A DNA stretch of 51,636 bases from Algoriphagus terrigena DSM 22685 (GTDB taxonomy: Bacteria > Bacteroidota > Bacteroidia > Cytophagales > Cyclobacteriaceae): NCBI RefSeq assembly GCF_000429445.1, contig NZ_AUBW01000030.1, positions 1-51,636 of the forward strand, in the 5' to 3' direction. The notes beneath the pieces were generated by a model. The model was given only the letters and a program-made list of their open reading frames with translations. It searched no databases and was not told where the DNA came from. The translations under genes were made by a program, and so were the position numbers. Below, piece by piece: positions 1 through 8,076 of the stretch. Positions within the stretch are counted from its first letter, which is position 1. Every line of letters starts with the position of its first letter.

Positions 1-304
1 GGAGTTGTTCAGTGTAGGAAAGCTTTTCGCCAGACTGTTGTTTAACCGATGGAGTACCGATGCGACTCAAAGAAAAATCAAAGAAATAGACAAGGTCGTA
101 GAGATGTTTAACAGGCATGTTTCCGGAGTGGTCAATGCATTACTCACCAACCTAAACAATGCAATGGCCGAACGCCTAAACGGTAAAATACAGGAACTCA
201 AAACAGTGGGAAAAGGCTATCGAACATTCGCCAACTTTAGAAGCGCTATTTTATTCTTCCATGGAGGCCTAAACTTATATCCTCACTAACTTAAGGGTAG
301 AACC
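1..304 (+). mobile_element. Right end of an ISL3-like insertion sequence, cut by the window edge
   Basis: The transposase 3' end is followed by a terminal GGGTAGAACC (295-304), whose complement GGTTCTACCC is the expected outer end of the element. The stretch 211-305 is repeated exactly, in inverted orientation, at 51542-51636. Beyond that boundary the two copies diverge, which fixes the IS end to within a base. The 5' part lies outside the window. The family is assigned from the C-terminal transposase sequence only. Confidence 0.85.
2..289 (+). CDS. IS transposase, C-terminal fragment (ISL3/ISAon1-like), 5' truncated by the window
   Basis: The reading frame is open from the first bases, so the start lies outside the window; the TTG at position 5 is not a credible start. 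The C-terminal part contains NAMAERLNGKIQ followed by GYRTFANFRS, a pattern I recall from the DDE domain of Bacteroidota ISL3-like (ISAon1-type) transposases, where the N and E residues lie close to the last catalytic acid. The stop codon is 5 nt before the terminal repeat. An identical C-terminus lies at 51558-51636 on the other strand, so at least two copies exist in the genome. The family name is recalled, not searched. Confidence 0.8.
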   Translation, partial: ELFSVGKLFARLLFNRWSTDATQRKIKEIDKVVEMFNRHVSGVVNALLTNLNNAMAERLNGKIQELKTVGKGYRTFANFRSAILFFHGGLNLYPH

Positions 305-322
305 AAATAGTTCAATGTCCAC

Positions 323-352
323 ATAGGGGTACGGGAGATTTCAGTTGTCCTA
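323..352 (+). promoter_or_regulatory. ECF-sigma-type promoter upstream of the sigma gene (copy A)
   Basis: ATAGGGGT (323-330), a 14-nt spacer, then TTGTCCTA (345-352). The same two blocks with the same spacer occur before the genes at 8077 and 9592. The position 50-80 nt upstream of the sigma start codon fits an autoregulated ECF promoter. The -35 block lies 18 nt from the IS end. Confidence 0.75.
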
Positions 353-403
353 TTCCAAAAAGAAACCAAAATCATATCTTGCAGCGAAAGCATTTTTATT
401 TCC

Positions 404-985
404 ATGCAGGCTACGGATCAAGAGGTTTTTTCAGCAATACAATCAGGCGAAATCCCAGCCTTTGAGATGCTGTTCAAGACCTTTTACCAGCCGCTATGCC
501 GCTACGCGACCAGTTTCCTCAAGGACCCTGACGACGCAGAAGAGATCGTGCAGGCTGCATTCATCGGATTTTGGGAAAAAAGGGAGGCGATCTCAATCGA
601 CACCTCGGTCAAATCCTATCTGTATCGGGCGGTGAGAAATTCCTGTCTGAACGAGTTGAAGCACGAGCAAGTGAAGCAAAGATACATTGCTGGGGAGACC
701 GTCATGGGAGAGAAGGTCTCCGAATCGGCTGATCATCTGGCAATCCATGTGGAGCTGGAGGACAAGATCAAGGCGGCGATTCAGAAGCTGCCGGAGCAGT
801 GCAGGCTGATCTTCACGATGAGCCGCTTTGAGGAGCTGAAGTATCAGGAGATCGCCGATCAGCTAAACCTCTCTGTGAAAACAGTCGAAAATCAAATGGG
901 TAAAGCGCTGAAAATCATGCGTGTCCAGTTAAAAGAATACCTGGCTTTGTTGGCGATTTTGATGAGCAATCTGTTGGATTCATGA
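404..985 (+). CDS. ECF-type RNA polymerase sigma-70 factor (FecI-like, Bacteroidota family)
   Basis: This 193-residue protein has the two-domain ECF layout. Region 2 covers about residues 20-87, including DPDDAEEIVQ and the FWEKR segment that contacts -10 DNA. Region 4 covers about 118-170, with a helix-turn-helix around KYQEIADQLNLSVKTVE. There is no region 1 or 3. The C-terminus ends in a short hydrophobic tail (180-191), common in Bacteroidota FecI-like factors. The stop overlaps the start of the FecR gene in ATGA (982-985), so translation is probably coupled. Its own upstream region carries the promoter also seen before 8077 and 9592, suggesting autoregulation. The inducing signal is unknown. 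The start at 404 gives a full region 2. Confidence 0.95.
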   Translation: MQATDQEVFSAIQSGEIPAFEMLFKTFYQPLCRYATSFLKDPDDAEEIVQAAFIGFWEKREAISIDTSVKSYLYRAVRNSCLNELKHEQVKQRYIAGETVMGEKVSESADHLAIHVELEDKIKAAIQKLPEQCRLIFTMSRFEELKYQEIADQLNLSVKTVENQMGKALKIMRVQLKEYLALLAILMSNLLDS

Positions 986-1953
986 AGTGGGAAGAGGAAT
1001 ATATTGAAGATCTGGTCGGCAAATTCATCGTCGGCGAAGCCTCGGAAAGTGAAGTCCGAGACTTGCGGGAATGGTGCGCCCTTTCGCCCGAGAATCAAAA
1101 ATACCTGGACGACTCGCTCCTGATCTTTGAAAGAGCCCAGCTTCCCGATGACCGGAATTTCGACACCGATGCAGCTTGGGACAAAGTAAAGGGACAGATT
1201 ACGGCAAAGAAGACAGTCCGCAGAACGCTGATTCCTCTTTGGAAAGTGGCCGCCGGACTGATCCTGGTGGCAGCTGTTTCCTATTTGTTTTACTGGAATC
1301 TGGCACCTGGAGACGAGTTTGTCTACCTGAGCGAAAACGAGGTCATGACCCAGACGCTTCCAGACCAGACGGAGATCTCGATGAACAAAGCCTCCGAGGT
1401 CAAGGTGGACTACAATGCCCGAAAGAAAACCGGAACGATCCAGCTCAAAGGTGAAGCTACCATCAGCATCGGCAAGGAAAAAGATATCCAATGGACAGTG
1501 GAAGCAGAAAATCTGTTGATTCGGGATATAGGAACGGTGTTTCATGTAAAGGCCTATCCTGACGGGCAACAGATCGAAGTCTCAGTCTTGGAGGGAGCAG
1601 TTCAATTTTACAGCGCAACTCATGAGGGCATCATGCTTCAGGCTGGTGAAAAGGGGATCTACGACAAGGCCTCCGGCAGCTACAACAAGACCGTCGCGGA
1701 TACCAATGTGGTTGCTTTCAAGACCCGCTCATTTCAATTTACGGAGGAAAGTCTCCAGTCGGTCGTGGATCGGATCAGTGAAGTGTATGATCGAAAGATC
1801 ACGCTGCTGGGAGGAATCGGCACCTGCAAGATCACCGTGGAATTTGAGGAGGAAGAGCTGGATACCATCCTGGGGATCTTGTCCGAAACGATGGGCCTTG
1901 AAGTCAGTGAAAACGGAGACGAAATTATCCTGAGCGGCGAAGGCTGTTACTAA
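982..1953 (+). CDS. FecR-family anti-sigma factor (transmembrane regulator)
   Basis: This 323-residue protein has an acidic cytoplasmic N-terminal part (1-80) that would bind the sigma factor. One transmembrane helix follows at about 84-105 (LWKVAAGLILVAAVSYLFYW). The periplasmic FecR domain lies at about 118-210 and contains LPDQTEISMNKASEVKVD, the Bacteroidota version of the LPDG.....N..S motif. The C-terminal DUF4974-like domain (about 250-320) would meet the STN domain of an outer-membrane partner. It overlaps the sigma gene by 4 nt and is followed after 18 nt by a gene that starts with an STN domain. This gives the classical order sigma, anti-sigma, sensor. Family role: it holds the sigma inactive until the sensor signals. 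Confidence 0.93.
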   Translation: MKWEEEYIEDLVGKFIVGEASESEVRDLREWCALSPENQKYLDDSLLIFERAQLPDDRNFDTDAAWDKVKGQITAKKTVRRTLIPLWKVAAGLILVAAVSYLFYWNLAPGDEFVYLSENEVMTQTLPDQTEISMNKASEVKVDYNARKKTGTIQLKGEATISIGKEKDIQWTVEAENLLIRDIGTVFHVKAYPDGQQIEVSVLEGAVQFYSATHEGIMLQAGEKGIYDKASGSYNKTVADTNVVAFKTRSFQFTEESLQSVVDRISEVYDRKITLLGGIGTCKITVEFEEEELDTILGILSETMGLEVSENGDEIILSGEGCY

Positions 1954-1971
1954 TCTCATGAGGCAGAACAA

Positions 1972-3624
1972 ATGAACAGAGCGCTACTTTTTTTAGCCGT
2001 ATTTTTTTTGTTTTTCGGAAGCATTCAGAGCCAGACGATCCCCGTTCTGGAACGAAAAGTAAGCCTCGATGTCCAAAACGAACGGATAGATAACCTGCTC
2101 AAGCGGCTTTCACAAGACGCCGGTTGCGTGTTTTCCTACAGCTCCTCCGCCATTGATGTGAGCCGGACCTTTTCTGGGAAGTTTAACCAAAGTCCGCTTC
2201 GGGAAGTGTTGGAGGTGGTTTTTGAAGGTGAGATTCAGCTAAAAGCCAAGGGCGTGTATGTGATTTTGACCCCTAAACCGGAATCCTCCAAGGAAGTGAC
2301 GATCAGCGGCTATGTGGTGGATGAGAGCGGAAAAGGAATTCGTGATGCGACCGTTTATGATCCGATCACGCTGAAGTCTTCCACGACGGATGAGTATGGA
2401 TACTTTCAGTTTGAGGTAAAAAACCCTGCCGAAGAAAACTTCGAACTGGTCGTCAACAAGAGGGACTTTTCCGACACGCTGGTGCTGGACAACTCTGGCA
2501 ATTCCTTTCAAAAAATACTATTGAAGACCGAAGGCGTTGGCAAAAGCCTTGCCGAACCGATGAAGAATTTCTGGCTTTGGACCAAAAACTCGGTGGGCGT
2601 TACTAACCTTGAAAACGTCACAGATACGATCCATCGGGGTTTTCAAATGTCTTTTATCCCGTTCATCGGTACCAACCGAAAGATCTCCGGTAGCGTCATC
2701 AACGATTATTCGCTGAACGTCTTGGGTGGTTTCTCGGGAGGAACTGAAAAAGCCGAACTGGGCGGATTGTTTAACATCAACAAGGGCGACGCCGGAGTCG
2801 TACAGATCGCAGGTCTGTTTAACCAAGTCGGCGGTCAGGTCAGAGGCTTGCAGCTGGCAGGCTTGGTCAATTCCGCTATGGATTCGGTAAAAGCTGCCCA
2901 GATCGCCGGACTCACCAATTTCACGACAGGAAATGTGCGGGGATTCCAACTGGCTGGCTTGCTGAACCTGGGTACACAAAGCGTGCAGGGAACGCAGATC
3001 GCCGGCATTGCCAACTATACCCATCGGAATGTCACAGGCGCACAAATTAGCGGGATTTTGAACATTGCCAAGAATGTGGCCGGTTCGCAAGTCGGCCTTT
3101 TCAACTACTCGGACAGCACCACAGGAGCCCCAGTTGGTCTGATCAGCTTTGTCAGAAAAGGCTACCACAAAGTGGAGGTCGGGGCCGATGAAGTGTTCCC
3201 GCTCAACATTGCTCTCCGCACCGGTACCCGATCTTTTTACAACATTCTTTTTGCAGGAATGCGTCCCGAACAGGCAGATTCCGTCACTTGGGCTTTCGGC
3301 TATGGCTTGGGAACTTCTTCGAAACTGGGCAAGAAGACCTTCCTGAACATTGAGGTGAGTTCCGAGCAAATGATCAAAGGGAATATAGCCGCTCTGAATT
3401 TGATCAACACCGCTTACCTGGGGTTTGACTATCAAGTTGTGAAAGGTTTTGGCCTTTACGCCGGGCCAAGCCTCAACTGGAGAGTTTATGACAGTTCTTA
3501 CACGGATCATCCACAAGTTTTCGACTACGTCACTCCAAAGATCCTTTCGGAAAACACCTACCCGGTGGAGAACCTCGCCAGCCAGCTTTGGTTTGGATTT
3601 AGGGCAGGGGTGAGGTTTTTTTAG
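1972..3624 (+). CDS. STN-domain sensor fused to an LA_2272-type surface repeat barrel
   Basis: This is a 550-residue exported protein with a signal peptide at 1-20. An STN (secretin/TonB short N-terminal) domain spans about 30-97. A carboxypeptidase-regulatory-like beta sandwich follows at about 108-186 (ISGYVVDESGKGIRDATVYD). After a linker come some seven 16-residue repeats of the form GxQxAGLxNxxxxxVx (about 262-395), then a barrel-like C-terminus ending in Phe-Phe. The last 330 residues match the 8077 product closely. No TonB plug or receptor barrel is visible. The operon places it as the likely outer-membrane sensor acting on the FecR protein through STN. The repeat resembles what I recall as LA_2272 surface proteins. 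The sensing role is inference. Confidence 0.85.
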   Translation: MNRALLFLAVFFLFFGSIQSQTIPVLERKVSLDVQNERIDNLLKRLSQDAGCVFSYSSSAIDVSRTFSGKFNQSPLREVLEVVFEGEIQLKAKGVYVILTPKPESSKEVTISGYVVDESGKGIRDATVYDPITLKSSTTDEYGYFQFEVKNPAEENFELVVNKRDFSDTLVLDNSGNSFQKILLKTEGVGKSLAEPMKNFWLWTKNSVGVTNLENVTDTIHRGFQMSFIPFIGTNRKISGSVINDYSLNVLGGFSGGTEKAELGGLFNINKGDAGVVQIAGLFNQVGGQVRGLQLAGLVNSAMDSVKAAQIAGLTNFTTGNVRGFQLAGLLNLGTQSVQGTQIAGIANYTHRNVTGAQISGILNIAKNVAGSQVGLFNYSDSTTGAPVGLISFVRKGYHKVEVGADEVFPLNIALRTGTRSFYNILFAGMRPEQADSVTWAFGYGLGTSSKLGKKTFLNIEVSSEQMIKGNIAALNLINTAYLGFDYQVVKGFGLYAGPSLNWRVYDSSYTDHPQVFDYVTPKILSENTYPVENLASQLWFGFRAGVRFF

Positions 3625-3744
3625 AAAGTAGGGGGAAGACAAGGTTGAAGGTGGTAGAATTTCCAAGAGCCAAAGGACCAAAAGCTGTCCGGAGCCTCGT
3701 AAATCGTACTTCGCAAATCCTATTTTTTCAGTTCCAAGAAATTC

Positions 3745-6378
3745 CTATTCCGATTTCAAACTCTTCACCGGATTCATCAGAGCGGCTTTGATCGCCTGAA
3801 AACTCACGGTCAATAAGGTGATGCCGAGCGCAATACTTGCAGCCATCACAAAAATCCACCAACTGATGCCTGTTCGGTATTCATACTTTTGAAGCCCTTC
3901 TTCAAGAATTAGGTAAGCCAATGGCACAGCGATAAGGCACGCCAATAAAACCAATAGCACAAATTCCTGAGATAAAAGTCTCCACGTGCTCAGAACTGAA
4001 GCACCAAGTACTTTTCGGATGCCGATCTCCTTGGTGCGTCGCTCTGCCACAAAGGATGCCAACCCAAAAAGTCCCAAACAACTGATAAATATTGCAAGCA
4101 CTGCAAAAACGCCGGCCAGTTTGCCGATACGATCTTCTGTAGAAAACTTGGAATCAAATTCCTGATCTACAAACCGATAGTCAAAAGGGATCTCGGGAAT
4201 AAGCTGGGTAAATACTTTTTCGATTTTGGGCAAAGCTTCAGCCGCACTGATTCCGGGCGTGATCCGCATCAGAAGCACCCTTTCATAACCATAGGTGACA
4301 TAAACCGCAGGCTTCACCGGTTCAAATGGTGAATTCATCAGCATGTCCTTTATCACTCCCAATACCACAAAATCCTGATCCACATTCCAGGAGCGATTGG
4401 TCCAGCGGATCGTTTTTCCCACCGGATCCTCGAGATTCATGTATTTCACCGCCGCCTCGTTCAGTACAATGCCGGAAGAATCACTTGCCATTTCAGCCAC
4501 GAAGTCCCGGCCATCCACAAATTCCCAGCCCACGGTTTTTCCAAATTCCGGAGACACATTCAGCGTAGCGAAATACGCCTCAAAACCGGGGTCTTTTCCC
4601 TCCCAATTGAATCCTCCATTGTGCGACCAAGTCCCGGTGACATCACCGCCGGATTCTGCCACCTCAGTGACCATGCCCGTCCGCTTCAGTTCCTCCCGGA
4701 GCGCAAGGGCTTTTGTATTGAATTCATCTGACTTTTTGCGAACCGAAATCAATCCTTCCCGGGAATAGCCCACCGGTCTGTCTTTGACATACATGAGCTG
4801 ATGGTAGATGGCGGCGGTACAACTAATCAACCCTACAGATACGACAAACTGGAGTACAACAAGCGTTTTGCGGGGTAGGGCAGAGAACCGGCCTGCGCGG
4901 AACGTACCTTTCAACACGCTTATCGGTTTGAATGAAGAAAGGTAAAAAGCTGGGTAACTGCCTGCCAACAAGCCTGTAAAGGTTATGAAGGAAAGACAGC
5001 TGAGCCAAAACCATTTGTCAGCCAATGGCAAAACCAATTCCTTCCCAGCCAATTGGTTGAACGAAGGCAATACAGTATAGGCAACTATCAAGGCGAGCAG
5101 AAAAGACAGAATCACTACCAGGAAAGACTCACTGAAAAACTGTCCAATCAGTTGGGAACGGATCGAACCCATCGTCTTTCTGATTCCGACTTCTTTGGCT
5201 CTACGTTCGGATCTGGCTGTACTGAGATTCATAAAATTGATGCAGGCAAGCAGCAGTACAAAAACCCCGATCGCTGCAATGAACCGAACCATTTGGATGG
5301 GACCGTTTTGGAGTTCCCCATCCCTGAAGTCAGCATACAAGTGCCAATCCGCCATCGGAAGCAATAAAACATCTGAACCCTCCGACCCATCCTGCTTCCT
5401 AAAGTCAAGGTTTTCGGTTGCTTTTTTCTCAGCGGATTTGATGGCAGCACCTGCTTCCTGCATCGTCACATTTGGGGCGGTCTCCACATACACCATGACA
5501 AAATTATTATCCCATCCCTGCCGGGTGATAAAGGGAGCATCCTTCAGATAGAAATCCCAGGGTTCAAAAAACATCATCCCGTAGAACTCTGTGTTCTTGG
5601 GGAAATCCTCAAATACCCCAGTCACTGTGACGTCGGTGTGCTTGTTTACCTTCATCGCCTTGCCCATGGGATCACTATCGCCAAAAAATGCTTTGGACGT
5701 GGATTCGGAAATCATGATTCCTTGTATCTCTTCCAGACCATTCCAACTGCCATATTTCATTTCCCAGGAAAACATCTCGGGAGCACCTTCTCCGATATAC
5801 ATGCCTTTTCTGGTCAGTATTTTGTCATCGGTGGAAAGCACGGCATCAAATCCATCGGGGCCCGAGATGGGAACGATGTGTTTGAAATTCTGACCATAGC
5901 TACTCTGAAGTTCCTCGATGAGCGGGAAAGGAAGATGCTTTTGGCCCATGTAGTACTTGCCCTCATAATTTCCCGCTTTGGTCACCTGAGCGATCCGTTC
6001 ATAGTTTTTGAAATACCTGTTAAAGGACAGTTCATCAAAAACCCAAAGTCCGATCAGAATGGCTACCGCCATCCCGGTTGCCAAACCAATGATGTTCAGG
6101 GAAGAATTCCCTTTTTGCTTCAGTAGATTCCGCCATCCGATTTTGAAATAAATCTTATACATGCCCATTGGAGAAAACTGATTAGAATTTGAAAACGACC
6201 TGATAAACCCCGGTCTGAAATATTTGAGTACACTCCAGGAAAATTTCCACTTGGCTTTTCTAGGAGAATCTTCGACCTCGCTACCAAAAATCTCAATCAG
6301 ATCCCCCTCGATCTCTTCCAAGTAATCTTCGCGGCAGAACCAGCGGAGGAAAGCGAGTGCCTTTCGTGGAGGATGCAT
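3745..6378 (-). CDS. ABC transporter permease, FtsX/MacB type with N-terminal prefix domain
   Basis: This 877-residue protein has a soluble prefix (1-75, PRKALAFLRWFCREDYLEEIEGD, split as PRKALAFLRW / FCREDYLEEI) known from Bacteroidota permeases next to PadR genes. Two MacB-like halves follow. Helices near 88-110 and 385-410 frame the first periplasmic domain. FtsX signatures appear twice, as RRAKEVGIRKTMGS and RRTKEIGIRKVLGAS. The length near 870 fits the fused double-module family. No ATPase gene is adjacent, so it must use one encoded elsewhere. Its ATG overlaps the PadR stop by one base (TGATG), so the two are co-transcribed. The substrate cannot be told; relatives move peptides, lipids or macrolides. 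Confidence 0.92.
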   Translation of the reverse strand: MHPPRKALAFLRWFCREDYLEEIEGDLIEIFGSEVEDSPRKAKWKFSWSVLKYFRPGFIRSFSNSNQFSPMGMYKIYFKIGWRNLLKQKGNSSLNIIGLATGMAVAILIGLWVFDELSFNRYFKNYERIAQVTKAGNYEGKYYMGQKHLPFPLIEELQSSYGQNFKHIVPISGPDGFDAVLSTDDKILTRKGMYIGEGAPEMFSWEMKYGSWNGLEEIQGIMISESTSKAFFGDSDPMGKAMKVNKHTDVTVTGVFEDFPKNTEFYGMMFFEPWDFYLKDAPFITRQGWDNNFVMVYVETAPNVTMQEAGAAIKSAEKKATENLDFRKQDGSEGSDVLLLPMADWHLYADFRDGELQNGPIQMVRFIAAIGVFVLLLACINFMNLSTARSERRAKEVGIRKTMGSIRSQLIGQFFSESFLVVILSFLLALIVAYTVLPSFNQLAGKELVLPLADKWFWLSCLSFITFTGLLAGSYPAFYLSSFKPISVLKGTFRAGRFSALPRKTLVVLQFVVSVGLISCTAAIYHQLMYVKDRPVGYSREGLISVRKKSDEFNTKALALREELKRTGMVTEVAESGGDVTGTWSHNGGFNWEGKDPGFEAYFATLNVSPEFGKTVGWEFVDGRDFVAEMASDSSGIVLNEAAVKYMNLEDPVGKTIRWTNRSWNVDQDFVVLGVIKDMLMNSPFEPVKPAVYVTYGYERVLLMRITPGISAAEALPKIEKVFTQLIPEIPFDYRFVDQEFDSKFSTEDRIGKLAGVFAVLAIFISCLGLFGLASFVAERRTKEIGIRKVLGASVLSTWRLLSQEFVLLVLLACLIAVPLAYLILEEGLQKYEYRTGISWWIFVMAASIALGITLLTVSFQAIKAALMNPVKSLKSE

Positions 6379-6704
6379 CAGCCAAAGGAGATTTTGGGAA
6401 TCCGGCTGTAGATAGTACTTCTCAATGCAAACTGCTCATCCAGCACCCTCTTGCCCAGGGCGGTGATAACGTAGTATTTTTTACGCCGGCCTCCTCTGTC
6501 TTCTGTGATTCCCCCAAATCGTGACTTGACAAAATCCTTATCTTCCATCCGTTTCAGTGCGACATGTATTGCGCTGACGTTCAGAGATTTTCCAAGTTCT
6601 TTTTCCAGTCCGGAGAGAATCGATACGCCATAGGCTTCGTCGTGGAGAGCCGCCACCATAAGCAATACCAGTTCTTCAAATTCGCCCAATGAATGTTGTG
6701 CCAT
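6378..6704 (-). CDS. PadR-family transcriptional regulator
   Basis: A 108-residue protein with a winged helix: GEFEELVLLMVAALHDEAYG at the N-terminus, then SAIHVALKRMEDKDFV as recognition helix and the GGRRKKYYVIT wing. It lacks the long C-terminal dimerisation half of PadR-s1 proteins and so belongs to the short PadR-s2 type. It overlaps the permease gene by one base. The upstream spacer carries two tandem palindromes ending 10 nt before the start codon. It very likely represses its own operon there; ligand unknown. Confidence 0.93.
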   Translation of the reverse strand: MAQHSLGEFEELVLLMVAALHDEAYGVSILSGLEKELGKSLNVSAIHVALKRMEDKDFVKSRFGGITEDRGGRRKKYYVITALGKRVLDEQFALRSTIYSRIPKISFG

Positions 6705-6713
6705 GTTGGATTT

Positions 6714-6766
6714 ATTTACTTAACAAAAGTAAATATTATAATTAGATTTACATTTGTTAAGTAAAT
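6714..6766. promoter_or_regulatory. Double palindromic operator upstream of the PadR operon
   Basis: Two sites, ATTTACTT-N5-AAGTAAAT (6714-6734) and ATTTACAT-N5-AAGTAAAT (6746-6766), are separated by 11 nt. Each is a palindrome in itself, and the two are inverted copies of each other at 20 of 21 positions. The distance between site centres is 32 bp, about three helical turns, which would put two dimers on one face of DNA. The location directly upstream of padR suggests autoregulation. Confidence 0.75.
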
Positions 6767-6871
6767 CAAGAGAAAAATCAACTTGGTGAGAGATCGAATT
6801 TTCCTCATTTGAAAGAAATATGCTGTGATTTTAGCCGCTGGAGGGTCGGACTAGGTAAAAAGGGGGTGGAA

Positions 6872-7891
6872 TTACTCTGTATTTCTACTTTCCAATTGAT
6901 CCATTTTTTCAATTTCTTTCTGCACCTCTGCGATCAATTGTTGCTCGGTCGGCAAATACAGCTGGTATTTACTGGCGACGATGGATTTGTTGTTTTCGGG
7001 CAAGGTGATCCTTACCACCGCGTCGTTTTTGTCGGCGCAGAGTAAGATGCCAATTGTGGGGTTTTCAAAATCTTGTTTTTCGAAGCGATCGTAATAATTG
7101 ACATACATCTGCAACTGCCCAATATCCTGATGGGTGATTTTTGAGGTTTTTATTTCGACCAACACAAAGCACTGCAACAGACGGTTGAAAAATACAAGGT
7201 CGATGGAAAATTCATCGCCTTCGATATGGATGCGTTTTTGCCTTGCCACAAACGAAAAGCCATTGCCTATTTCCAACAGGAAATCCTGCAAATGGGTAAT
7301 GATCGCAGCTTCCAAATCTTTTTCATAATAGGCCGCTTCCCGTCTTAACCCCAGAAACTCCAAGATCATGGGGTCTTTGATAATTTCTTTTGCGTCACTG
7401 GGCAATTTTTCCTCCCGGGCCACGGCCAACACTGCCTGAACATCGTTACTCATCAATAACCTTTCAAACAGTTGACTGTTGATCTGCCTCTCCAGTTGTC
7501 TTGCTGTCCAGTTGTTTTTGACAGCTTCTGCGATGTAAAACTCCCTTTTATCGGAATTGTCAATCCTTATTAAAGTTCTGTAGTGGGTCCAGCTGAATTG
7601 CGAACGCAGTGCGTTCGTAATTGGAAATGACCTATAAAACTGTCTACACATTTCTAATTGGCGAATGGAAAACCCACTTCCAAACTGCGGTTGAAGTGTT
7701 TGGGATAAGGATTTGATCAGAAAATCTCCATAACCAGCCCGCTCTTTGCCTTCTTGTTCTTCCTCTAAGATTACTCTACCAATCTGCCAATACATCAGCA
7801 CACGCTCTGTATCGACAGAGCGAATCGCCCGCTCTCTTGCCGAGGCAATGATGCTTTGTATTTGTTGGATCAGCTCTTTTTTAAGCTCCAT
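6872..7891 (-). CDS. DUF1016 (YhcG-like) PD-(D/E)XK nuclease-domain protein
   Basis: I take the start at 7891 rather than the longer frame from 7960 because AGGAGG lies 10 nt upstream of this ATG and the family begins here; the product is 339 residues. The N-terminal YhcG domain contains TERVLMYWQIGRVILEEEQ. The C-terminal nuclease domain has FSIDLVFFNRLL followed by VLVEIKT (about residues 225-247), the D...ExK catalytic pattern. The family occurs near restriction and defence genes, but here it stands alone between a PadR operon and the ECF regulon. Its biological role is not established. A defence function is only a guess from family context. Confidence 0.88.
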   Translation of the reverse strand: MELKKELIQQIQSIIASARERAIRSVDTERVLMYWQIGRVILEEEQEGKERAGYGDFLIKSLSQTLQPQFGSGFSIRQLEMCRQFYRSFPITNALRSQFSWTHYRTLIRIDNSDKREFYIAEAVKNNWTARQLERQINSQLFERLLMSNDVQAVLAVAREEKLPSDAKEIIKDPMILEFLGLRREAAYYEKDLEAAIITHLQDFLLEIGNGFSFVARQKRIHIEGDEFSIDLVFFNRLLQCFVLVEIKTSKITHQDIGQLQMYVNYYDRFEKQDFENPTIGILLCADKNDAVVRITLPENNKSIVASKYQLYLPTEQQLIAEVQKEIEKMDQLESRNTE

Positions 7892-8024
7892 GATTTCGAA
7901 ACCTCCTAGGTAATTGCTTGCGGATTGTAGATAGATAACAAGTTCCTTTTTTTGAGCCAAAAACCCAAACCCTGTCCATCTCCTAGGATTTCGTCCTTTG
8001 TATCACATTTTTTTTCAAAACGGA

Positions 8025-8054
8025 ATAGGGGTTGGAATCCTTGAGCTTGTCCTA
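8025..8054 (+). promoter_or_regulatory. ECF-sigma-type promoter (copy B) before the 8077 gene
   Basis: ATAGGGGT (8025-8032), 14-nt spacer, TTGTCCTA (8047-8054). Both blocks match copy A exactly. The start codon is 23 nt further on, so the predicted leader is short, about 15 nt. Confidence 0.75.
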
Positions 8055-8076
8055 TAAGCGAAACTAAACCAATGTC

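Noticed and set aside
2518..3681. Long minus-strand open frame (387 codons) antisense to the STN-repeat gene
   Set aside because: It mirrors the repeat region and codon bias of the real gene, shows no recognisable domain and has no start signal. A similar shadow lies opposite the 8077 gene.
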